62,951 bases of DNA, taken from positions 1 through 62,951 of the forward strand of contig JAEZSC010000017.1 in the NCBI GenBank assembly GCA_023422005.1, read 5' to 3'. This document shows positions 43,700-50,884 of the stretch, piece by piece. The stretch comes from Bacillota bacterium (GTDB taxonomy: Bacteria > Bacillota > Clostridia > Christensenellales > UMGS416). Made by a program: the position numbers and the translations under genes. Position 1 is the stretch's first letter; each line of letters starts with the position of its first letter. Under the pieces are notes generated by a model, which saw only the letters and a program-made list of their open reading frames with translations, did not search any database and had not been told where the DNA came from.

Positions 43700-45706
43700 T
43701 CACTTGGTAACGCCGGGAAGAGATGAAACCCTGGCCGGGGGCAGTGGCATCTGCCCATGTGTTCCGCGCTGCGGCTGCTGTTTTTCATACTCCAGCATGG
43801 TTTCAACCTGCTCGAACGAAAGGAAGGCAAAGCCTGCCATGACGGGAGTGCCTTCATCATCGTAACCCACTGCCTGTACCGCCTGCGGCCGCTCAACAAA
43901 CCACCGGCGCGTGGCCGCTTCCAGGTAAAGCAGCCGAGCCCGGCCGTTGATCAGGCAGGTGTACCGGTGGCCGACGGCGCCCGCGCGCTCGCTGGCGGCC
44001 CAGCAGACAGCGTGCACGGACTGTATCTCGTAGGAGCGGCCATCCTGCCACCAAATTCTGCGTGGTGTAGGCGGACGGCCATCGGTATGGCACAGCGCCT
44101 CGACTGCCACATAGGCCTTGCCCTCGTGCTCGATGATCCGGCCTTGCCGAGGCGCGGTGGCGTGGGAAGATCCAAACGAAGCCTTGCCAGCTTGGGCCAC
44201 ACCCCACTGGAAGAGAGTCTCGTCATAGATCAGCGTCGCCATGGCTCCGCCGGCGAAGCAAACATACCTGGCCCCCGGGCTGTTAAGCTTGAGGGCATGC
44301 GCGGGCTGAAAATCCATGACGTGATCAACGATGACCTGGCCGTCCTCCCAGGCGAAGGACAGCGGCTGCGGGGGATCTCCATTGGCGGGATAGTACACCG
44401 ACGCATCAACATATGTGATGCCGGCCGGGTCTTCCGGGCGGTCGCTCAGGTCGAGCCCCCGGCCTGCCAAGCGCCGGTCCTCCTTGAAGGTCAGCGCTGT
44501 TATTTCGATGTGTTCAATCTCGGTTGCCCGGGCCAAGCTCCGCCGGCCGAACCGCTGCCACAAGCTGTCCTTGGTGCGCTCCAGGGCCATGGCCTTTTCG
44601 AGCTTCGGATCGGGAGGCAGCAGGGATTCCTGCACGTTATGCCGCAAATCGATCAGGTTACAGCAGGAGATGCCCAGGCTGCGGATGTCGTACCCCAGCG
44701 GGCTGGCTTGATCATAGATGGTCATGGCTGCGGCCAGGATGTCGTCGGATCGCTGGGTGGGCGCTGGCAGTGACATCTGCCTTGAGGTCCACTGGAGCTT
44801 GCTTGAGCGCAGGCTCGCATGCACGGTGCGAGCAGCGACACCGGTGTCGCGCAGCCGGGAGGCGATGTTTTCGGCTATCGTAAAGTATGCTGCCTTGACT
44901 TCCGAGCGTGTTACGATGTCGCGGGGCAAGGTCTTGGAGTTGCCCACGCTTTTTGCCGGGTCTATATCCCAGATGTACGGAACGGGGTCGCGGTCCAGCC
45001 CGTTTGCCGCCAGCCAGAGCGAATCGCCGTTTTTGCCGAAAAGCGCGCCCACCTCATGGCGGTTGAGGTTGGCGATGTCTGCGATGGTCCTGATGCCGAT
45101 CTGCCGCAGTTTATGGGCGGTCTTGCCGCCGACACCGATGATGGATTCCGCCGGCAGCGGCCAGGCGACTTCCTTATAATTCGCTGGAGATATCACGCTG
45201 GTCGCATCCGGTTTCTTCAGATCCGACCCAAGCTTCGCGAATGTGCGCGTGAAAGACACGCCCACTGAGCAGGGGACACCGTATTCCTCCTTGGTTCTGC
45301 AGCGGATCTCGTCGGCAACCTTCGCTGCCTCTTCAAATGACATGACATAGCCGGTGAGCTCCAGGTATGCTTCGTCGTCGCCGCCGCTCTGGACGCGGTC
45401 GCTGTAGGACAGGCAGAGCCCCAGAAGTCCATCGGCAAATTGATAGTACAGTGGGAAGTCCACCGCGACAGTCTTCAGGTGCGGACACTTGGTGCGCGCC
45501 TCTGACAAGGTTTCGCCCGTGCGCACGCCATAGGCTTTAGCTTCATACGATTTTGCCAGTATGACTCCGCAGCGCTCGCCCAGGTTGCCGGTTACGGCCA
45601 CAGGTAAGCCTCGCAGGCTCGGATCGACAAAAGCCGCCGCGCTGGCATAAAAGCAGTTGAAATCTATGTGGAGGATAATCCTCCAAAGAGGGTTCGTTGT
45701 TGACAC
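43700..45706 (-). CDS. Y-family DNA polymerase with long C-terminal extension
   Basis: A 668-residue DinB/UmuC-type translesion polymerase. The catalytic carboxylates are in LHIDFNCFYAS and in GGDDEAYLEL, with palm, fingers and little-finger domains to about residue 400. The extension (about 430-650) contains two similar beta-rich units, each with a W-x-x-G turn and an RYxC strand, reminiscent of DUF6504-type domains. A canonical Firmicute LexA box lies 23-34 bp upstream. GAGTGG-like sequence precedes the ATG only weakly. It probably acts in damage-induced bypass synthesis. Confidence 0.88.
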   Translation of the reverse strand: MSTTNPLWRIILHIDFNCFYASAAAFVDPSLRGLPVAVTGNLGERCGVILAKSYEAKAYGVRTGETLSEARTKCPHLKTVAVDFPLYYQFADGLLGLCLSYSDRVQSGGDDEAYLELTGYVMSFEEAAKVADEIRCRTKEEYGVPCSVGVSFTRTFAKLGSDLKKPDATSVISPANYKEVAWPLPAESIIGVGGKTAHKLRQIGIRTIADIANLNRHEVGALFGKNGDSLWLAANGLDRDPVPYIWDIDPAKSVGNSKTLPRDIVTRSEVKAAYFTIAENIASRLRDTGVAARTVHASLRSSKLQWTSRQMSLPAPTQRSDDILAAAMTIYDQASPLGYDIRSLGISCCNLIDLRHNVQESLLPPDPKLEKAMALERTKDSLWQRFGRRSLARATEIEHIEITALTFKEDRRLAGRGLDLSDRPEDPAGITYVDASVYYPANGDPPQPLSFAWEDGQVIVDHVMDFQPAHALKLNSPGARYVCFAGGAMATLIYDETLFQWGVAQAGKASFGSSHATAPRQGRIIEHEGKAYVAVEALCHTDGRPPTPRRIWWQDGRSYEIQSVHAVCWAASERAGAVGHRYTCLINGRARLLYLEAATRRWFVERPQAVQAVGYDDEGTPVMAGFAFLSFEQVETMLEYEKQQPQRGTHGQMPLPPARVSSLPGVTK

Positions 45707-45728
45707 GATACATCACCACGCATTATAA

Positions 45729-45740
45729 GAACAAACGTTC
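45729..45740. promoter_or_regulatory. LexA (DinR) operator
   Basis: GAAC-AAAC-GTTC matches the Firmicute LexA consensus GAACNNNNGTTC exactly. It overlaps a TATAAT (minus strand, 45727-45722) and lies downstream of another TATAAT (45757-45752), which has TTGCTT 16 bp upstream. It lies 23 bp ahead of the polymerase start. Confidence 0.8.
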
Positions 45741-45870
45741 ACGTATTGCGTATTATATGCTACAGGCAGAGGAAAGCAAGCGGTAATTTTTGGATGTGCT
45801 GAAAATGGAACAGGGGCAGAATCCCCATACCCAAGAAAGGCAAAGCGCTCTCCGGACTTCTCCTGGGAGA

Positions 45871-45913
45871 GTAGACAATCGAAAGCACAGCAGCCCGAAA
45901 GGACTGCTGTGCT
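45871..45913. repeat. Hairpin repeat, copy 1
   Basis: GTAGACAATC is followed by AGCACAGCAG (45884-45893) and its complement CTGCTGTGCT (45904-45913). The same unit recurs at 46174-46215. Confidence 0.75.
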
Positions 45914-46173
45914 CAGCGTGTCGACAAAGTCGCCACGCTGTCGCCTGCGGTGCTGTGGCGCCTAGGCGAAATAGACAACTTGTGCCAATTGTCAGTTAAT
46001 CGCCCGGCGATAACCGTCGCCGAGCGATATCTTTACTTTTGAACTCATGCTATCTTCTTTAGAGATGAATTTCGCCTGTGGGCGGGATTTTTAACAGCTT
46101 TTTCTATCTTTTCGTTTCCTCCTGCCGAATGAATCGTCAGTCGGTTATATCTTTAGTTTTCTTTACCGGGTTT

Positions 46174-46215
46174 GTAGACAATCTGAGCACAGCAGCCCCA
46201 AAGGACTGCTGTGCT
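46174..46215. repeat. Hairpin repeat, copy 2
   Basis: It begins with GTAGACAATC and has the same 10-bp arms, AGCACAGCAG (46186-46195) and CTGCTGTGCT (46206-46215), with a 10-nt loop. It may terminate leftward transcripts or be a dispersed REP-like sequence. Confidence 0.75.
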
Positions 46216-46323
46216 TGTTCTGCGTTTGTATTTGCCAGTGGCGCTGGCCATGTTTTTGTGATCAAGGTGCCTTTGCGGCAGATCCGGGCAGACCCGGCTC
46301 CCTCGTCTCGCTTCCGGCGGGGT

Positions 46324-48204
46324 TCAGAGAATGTGGTTGTAGTCTTCCACGGTTCCGCCGTCCAGACAGCATTCGATGATCCTTTTTCCCTGCCCGGAAA
46401 GCGCCTGCCCCATAAATTGCTTGAGCTCACTGCGGAAGAATTCCGTCAGCATCTCCGCACCCGCGTCATAGGCACGGTTGCCGACCTCCAGTTGCAGGTT
46501 GGTCTGCAGCAGGCCCTTGGGGATGAAGTTTCCGTCGATTTTCAACGAATCCAGCGCGTATCCCAACAGCGGGCAGCGAGCGGCCACGAGGTGCTCGTGT
46601 TTGAACTTGACGCTGCCTCGCCTCGCCAGGTATTCCCGGGTGATCCACTGTGGCATGAAACCCACGCGATAGGCGCCGATGTGCTGGTTGGGAATCAACT
46701 TATACCGCGTGGATGGCGTGTTGATGATCTGATCGAGCAGCAGATTGGCCTGATCGATCATCCGCCCGGTGGCAAAGGGCCAGTAGGAACCCACACCCTC
46801 GCTGGTCATGCCGGAGGTCTTGGTGATGCTGGGGTTGTCATGCCCCCTGGGCGCCACCAACCTCCATAGCCACGCCAGGGCCGGGGGAAGCACATGCAGC
46901 ATACCGATAATGCCGTATGAAGGCGCATCCTGTGTGCATGGGGGTGTTCGCACGCCGAAACTTCTCACGTCCACCTCGGCAGGTTTGTCCAGAATGCCGG
47001 GAACAAGGTTGCGGGGAAGGATCACCCTTGGATTGGGGCATGCCTTGCCCGGGGCGTCCATCGTGTGCTCCCACAGCAGACAGGTGGAGCCCGGCACACC
47101 CTTGAGGTTGAGGAAAATCATTGGCTCCTTTGGGTGGATGCATAACCGCTCATGGTGGGGGTCGGTTCCGTATTTGTCTATGTGATTGACCCGCAGGAAC
47201 CAGCCCTTTTCGGCGTCGCGCACGACCAACTTCTTTCTGCCGTTCTCGCTCTGGAAGGATGGGTGGCACAGAGCCATGTCATCGGTCAGCGGCTGCAGCT
47301 CGCAGGTGTCTTTGATGTCCAGATAGAGCTCTTCTCCTGACAGCAGGTTCTGTGCCAGCAGCGCCCGCCCGTCGGGCTGCATGTGCATCTGCTCAATCAT
47401 CTCGCTCTTGCCGCTGCCGCTGGCGCCTTCGTGCAGTATGATCATGCTGTTGTCATAGGGTGTGATGACCTTGACCGCCGAGCCATGCAGCGTCACCCAG
47501 CCTTCCTTCTCGCCAATGCTTATCAGAGCGCCGTAGATGCCCTTCTTGGCACTGGGGCCCGGATACAGGTTGAAGGAGAAGATCTCATGGCAATCGGCCA
47601 GACGGTTATGCACCACGACCTGCTTTTTGTCAAAATGAGTGTGCCGGAACGGCGGAGCCAGATAGACAATCACCTTTGGCTCGTAGCGCTCCGGCAGTCC
47701 GGACACCGGTATGAACCCTTGCAGATCCGCCAAGGCTCCTGCGAAGAACATTGCGTTCCGCGGTGCGATCAGCAAGGCTGGGCAGTTCAGCTCTTCGCCG
47801 CCGGCCATGAAGGGGAGCAGCACAAGGGCTTGTTCCGCCAGCCAGTCGAAAACGGTCTCGCGCAGCGGAGCAAAGTCGCTGCCATACCGGTCCTTGTAGC
47901 GAGGCTTGTCGGTGTAGACATCATCGGCTATGACCATGCAATCCGGGTCCCGCCGGCGCATGTAGATATCGCTGTAGTTCACGACCAGCCCGTTGCTGCA
48001 GCTTGTCACTGTGGCTTCGGTGTAAGCGCCGATTCCGGGTACGTCATACGACACCTCGTAGACCCCTTCATCGCTTGCTCCCATGGCCATGCTGAGTATT
48101 TCTTCCCGAGACTCGGGAAGAAAGACGTCCGGCGAACGGTGGAGCCGGTCAAAGGCCCGCGAAAGATCACCGGGCAGGCACATCTCTTTACCTGAAAGTT
48201 TCAT
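46324..48204 (-). CDS. DUF4914-like protein with P-loop
   Basis: A 626-residue protein resembling the DUF4914 family. A central P-loop GASGSGKSEM about residue 275 is of the PEP-carboxykinase/HPr-kinase type (HEGASGSGKS), so ATP or GTP binding is likely. Flanking regions are mixed alpha/beta without membrane segments. The start is the ATG at 48204 behind AGGAGG; a longer frame to 48270 lies in the terminator hairpin. It is on the same strand as the SOS-type genes, but no LexA box was seen near it. The substrate is unknown. Confidence 0.65.
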   Translation of the reverse strand: MKLSGKEMCLPGDLSRAFDRLHRSPDVFLPESREEILSMAMGASDEGVYEVSYDVPGIGAYTEATVTSCSNGLVVNYSDIYMRRRDPDCMVIADDVYTDKPRYKDRYGSDFAPLRETVFDWLAEQALVLLPFMAGGEELNCPALLIAPRNAMFFAGALADLQGFIPVSGLPERYEPKVIVYLAPPFRHTHFDKKQVVVHNRLADCHEIFSFNLYPGPSAKKGIYGALISIGEKEGWVTLHGSAVKVITPYDNSMIILHEGASGSGKSEMIEQMHMQPDGRALLAQNLLSGEELYLDIKDTCELQPLTDDMALCHPSFQSENGRKKLVVRDAEKGWFLRVNHIDKYGTDPHHERLCIHPKEPMIFLNLKGVPGSTCLLWEHTMDAPGKACPNPRVILPRNLVPGILDKPAEVDVRSFGVRTPPCTQDAPSYGIIGMLHVLPPALAWLWRLVAPRGHDNPSITKTSGMTSEGVGSYWPFATGRMIDQANLLLDQIINTPSTRYKLIPNQHIGAYRVGFMPQWITREYLARRGSVKFKHEHLVAARCPLLGYALDSLKIDGNFIPKGLLQTNLQLEVGNRAYDAGAEMLTEFFRSELKQFMGQALSGQGKRIIECCLDGGTVEDYNHIL

Positions 48205-48234
48205 GACAATTGCCTCCTGTAAAATAATAAATAA

Positions 48235-48280
48235 AAGCCGATACTCGATGACTCCATATGGAGCAATCAAGTACCGGCTT
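48235..48280 (-). terminator. Large imperfect palindrome with T-rich tail
   Basis: A 46-bp near-palindrome centred on TCCATATGGA with outer arms AAGCCG/CGGCTT. On the minus strand it is followed by TTTTATTTATTATTTTA and then the ribosome site of the DUF4914-like gene. It would terminate or attenuate DUF2294-gene transcripts entering that gene. Confidence 0.65.
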
Positions 48281-48322
48281 ACTGCCCGACTGGTTGGATA
48301 ACCCTTCTGCTAGTCTGCCTTC

Positions 48323-48706
48323 CTATTTACACAAGCGCTCTTCCAAATTGTCGCCCAACGTGACAAGAACAATCTTCTCGCCGCTCTTTGTGCTTACGTC
48401 AGAATATACGCTAACGATGCTCGTGCCGATCAGTGGGGCAAGCATGGCTTCGATTTCGTTCCTCGCCCCTTCGAACAACATGATCCTGAGCTTTTTGATC
48501 AGCTCAACTCCCTGGGGTGTCTCTGCCAGCCTTCTCTCCGAGGGGCTCAGAAATCCCATCATACGCACGACGACCATGTCCTGCAAGACATGGGTCTTTA
48601 TCTGCCGGGGACCCCTGCCCATGAACTCGATCTCAAACTTGCTGAAGGCTTCGCTGATCTTGGCCTCCATCTGCCCTTTGGTCATTGATTTGTCTCTTGC
48701 GCTCAT
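48323..48706 (-). CDS. DUF2294 (MpsC-like) protein
   Basis: A 127-residue protein of the DUF2294/MpsC family. Typical segments are GRGPRQIKTHVLQDMVVVR and a short C-terminal domain with SVYSDVSTKSGEKI. The start at 48706 has AGGGGATC upstream; in-frame ATGs at 48730 and 48727 fall inside the promoter's -10 region. Relatives are linked to bicarbonate or sodium-coupled transport in some Firmicutes, but no transporter partner lies here. Its own promoter is near consensus. Confidence 0.78.
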   Translation of the reverse strand: MSARDKSMTKGQMEAKISEAFSKFEIEFMGRGPRQIKTHVLQDMVVVRMMGFLSPSERRLAETPQGVELIKKLRIMLFEGARNEIEAMLAPLIGTSIVSVYSDVSTKSGEKIVLVTLGDNLEERLCK

Positions 48707-48725
48707 AAAAGATCCCCTGGTACCC

Positions 48726-48754
48726 ATCATAACAAATCAGAATATATATGTCAA
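48726..48754 (-). promoter_or_regulatory. Near-consensus promoter of the DUF2294 gene
   Basis: On the minus strand TTGACA (48754-48749), 17 bp, then TATGAT (48731-48726). This is the best sigma-A promoter in the element. Confidence 0.75.
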
Positions 48755-48786
48755 TGGACTATTAGCAGATATTACACGCGAATATG

Positions 48787-48815
48787 TTGACGTATTTGGT
48801 GTTTGCATGTATCCT
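48787..48815 (+). promoter_or_regulatory. Promoter of the GGDEF-RHH gene
   Basis: TTGACG (48787-48792), 17 bp, then TATCCT (48810-48815). A transcript start about 48822 would exclude the ATG at 48807 and favour the GTG at 48861. Confidence 0.5.
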
Positions 48816-48860
48816 GTCTGTGAGATTATTCAAGCGACCATGGGCACAGGGGGTATCGTC

Positions 48861-49475
48861 GTGGATAAGCTGGTGGCCAGGGACTACCTTACAGACAAAA
48901 TTATGGAGCTGATACATCAGCAAGATATGCCCTTCAGCATCGCCGTGGCTGACATCGACAACATCACCGCTGTGAATACCGCTCTGGGTGAGTCCATGGG
49001 CGATCTGGTTATTGCCAAGGTCCTATCCATTCTGAGGCAGAACCTGTCGGATGACGATCTGATCACCCGATCCGGTGATGAGTTCACCATCCTTCTCATC
49101 AAAAAGGGCGCGGAGCGCAGCTTCATGTACATGGAGGAGATACGCAAGTATCTGTCCTCCAACAGCTTTGAACTGGGCGTTGAAGGCAACAAGAACATTC
49201 ACATCACCGTGAGTTGCGGTATCGCAAGCTTTCCGCGGGATGCCAAGAACGCTGTGGAATTGCTGCGGATGGCGGACAGCTCTATGTTCCGGGCCAAGAA
49301 ACTGGGAAAGAATCGGATCTGCCTTTCGGAGCCGGACAGCATGGTGCTGAAATCCTGCCATTTTACCAAGACGCAAGTCGAGAGGTTGGCCGTCCTATCC
49401 AAGGAGCTGGAGCGCACCGAGGCCTTCTTGATCCGCGAGGCGATCGACGATCTGTTGAAAAAGTACCACCAGTAA
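48861..49475 (+). CDS. GGDEF-domain protein with ribbon-helix-helix tail
   Basis: A 204-residue protein if read from the GTG at 48861, which has AGGGGG 7 nt upstream; ATGs at 48807 and 48840 lack ribosome sites. Residues 1-155 are a GGDEF domain: VADIDNITAVN, the signature loop RSGDEFTILL (Ser71 replaces the first Gly), and VSCGIASFPRDA. Residues about 165-204 (FTKTQVERLAVLSKEL then LIREAIDDLLKK) match a CopG/Arc-type ribbon-helix-helix. It may be a DNA-binding regulator that senses a nucleotide, or a diguanylate-cyclase relative with altered activity. Confidence 0.75.
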   Translation: MDKLVARDYLTDKIMELIHQQDMPFSIAVADIDNITAVNTALGESMGDLVIAKVLSILRQNLSDDDLITRSGDEFTILLIKKGAERSFMYMEEIRKYLSSNSFELGVEGNKNIHITVSCGIASFPRDAKNAVELLRMADSSMFRAKKLGKNRICLSEPDSMVLKSCHFTKTQVERLAVLSKELERTEAFLIREAIDDLLKKYHQ

Positions 49476-49786
49476 CAATTGCCCGGCTCAACCGCCCCCC
49501 CCCCTTTTTGACATCAGGCTATTTGTGCTTGTCTCTACGGTAAAGTTTGTCTTTATGGGTAAACTTAGTACACCTGAACAGTACGCTCAACTTCAACAAA
49601 CCCAAGAGATTTCGCCAAGAGTACATCGGTGCGGACGCTGTACTGCGATGCCGGGCTCCCTATGCGCAGTGCCTGGCAAGGTTGACATTTCAAATGGCTT
49701 TTTATAAGATGGATGCATATACAAAAGAACCGTCATAGCTTTTTTACTATGAAAGGCTTTTATTTCGTACGATGGGATGAAGTAAA
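49476..49786 (+). promoter_or_regulatory. Intergenic region with promoter of the GNAT-Rnk gene
   Basis: This 311-bp gap contains TTGACA (49682-49687), 17 bp, TAAGAT (49705-49710), followed by a leader of about 70 nt. A homopolymeric run of ten C and five T residues (49495-49509) lies just after the GGDEF gene. No convincing gene is seen. Confidence 0.55.
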
Positions 49787-50713
49787 ATGAAAGAGCCTTT
49801 TATTTTTTTATGTTCTGAAATCACACGGGAAAACGCGCTGACCCTTATCCATTGGTTGGAGGATGATGAGGTAAGGCGTTTCTTAAGCGATTCACATAAT
49901 GTAACCGACAGCATCGCACAGGTGCTTGATCGGGTCAACCTTCCGGTATTGACCCAACTGTTTAACAGGGACGGCAGGCTATACATCGCTTATGACAAGC
50001 AGGATGTGCCTGTCGGTTTTGTGCGTCTGGTCATCAAAAGCACGGAAACGGAAATGGTCATTGTCATCGGTGATCGGAACAACTGGGGCAAGCGCTTGGG
50101 CTCCGGTGCGATTCGCGAGAGCTTGAAAATATCCTTTTTTGAACTTCGCACGCCAAAGGTAGTGGCCAAGATCCACAAGGACAACAAACGCTCCATACGG
50201 GCGTTTGCGCGGGCGGGGTTTCGCCTGGAGCGCGAAGCGCCGGCGCTGAGCAGCTATACCATCACCATGGGGGAATATCTGAAGTTCCTTCAGGGCAAAG
50301 GCGTTGGAGCTGGCGATATCTACATCACCAATGAGGATGAGGTCCGGCTCAAAAAGCTGATAGAGCAAAAGCTCTGTTCCACGGCAAACGCGGATCAGTC
50401 TATTGCAGACCTTGACCGTGAGATCAACAGGGCAAAAGTGGTCCGGGCCGATACGCTCGCCCCGGATATCGTAACGATGAATTCAAGGGCCCTTCTCCAT
50501 GTGAATGGTAAAGAGATGGAGTGTTCGCTGGTATATCCGGGCCAAGCGGAAGGGACACGAGAAGGGCTATCGATTCTGTCCCCGATAGGAACCGCGATAT
50601 TGGGTTATCGGGAAGGAGACGATATCGAATGGGAGACTCCGTCCGGAGGAGCGGCCATTCGGATCAGTAGAATGCTGTATCAGCCTGAGGCCGCTGGGGA
50701 TTATCATCTTTAG
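49787..50713 (+). CDS. GNAT acetyltransferase fused to an Rnk-like domain
   Basis: A 308-residue two-domain protein. Residues 1-160 are a GNAT acetyltransferase, with VGFVRLVI, the acetyl-CoA strand region NNWGKRLGSGAI and KDNKRSIRAFARAGF. Residues about 175-308 match Rnk, a GreA/GreB-C-terminal-like domain that binds RNA polymerase: DIYITNEDEVRLKKLI, VTMNSRALL, ISVL-like ILSPIGTAILG and the family ending LYQPEAAGDYH. It suggests acetylation targeted at or near RNA polymerase. It has its own TTGACA promoter. Confidence 0.85.
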   Translation: MKEPFIFLCSEITRENALTLIHWLEDDEVRRFLSDSHNVTDSIAQVLDRVNLPVLTQLFNRDGRLYIAYDKQDVPVGFVRLVIKSTETEMVIVIGDRNNWGKRLGSGAIRESLKISFFELRTPKVVAKIHKDNKRSIRAFARAGFRLEREAPALSSYTITMGEYLKFLQGKGVGAGDIYITNEDEVRLKKLIEQKLCSTANADQSIADLDREINRAKVVRADTLAPDIVTMNSRALLHVNGKEMECSLVYPGQAEGTREGLSILSPIGTAILGYREGDDIEWETPSGGAAIRISRMLYQPEAAGDYHL

Positions 50714-50884
50714 GCATAGGTGAATACATCTCGATCCTGGATGTGAAGGACGTTATCTTGCCGCTCGTAGAGTGACTTTATCCCCCTAAAGCAGATTGGC
50801 ACATTTTGTATTGCATCGGCGTTTATGGTAAGAATGGCAATAGGATCACTCATCCGCTATTCATCTCATGGAGGGCGCCGATCC

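Larger units (their letters stand above)
45707..46323. other. 617-bp gap with LexA promoter and two hairpin repeats
   Basis: The left part holds the damage-inducible promoter of the polymerase gene. The rest has two copies of a hairpin-forming repeat at 45871-45913 and 46174-46215, plus an imperfect inverted repeat with arms CGCCAC/GTGGCG about 45931-45961. No frame with a credible start was found on either strand. Confidence 0.6.

Noticed and set aside
48258..48860. N-terminal extension of the GGDEF-RHH gene
   Set aside because: The open frame upstream of 48807 is antisense to the DUF2294 gene and its promoter. It has no ribosome site and no domain character.
50795..50825. Sigma-54 promoter (TTGGCACA...TTGCA) upstream of the molybdenum hydroxylase
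   Set aside because: The distance between the GG and GC dinucleotides is 13 bp where 10 is required.
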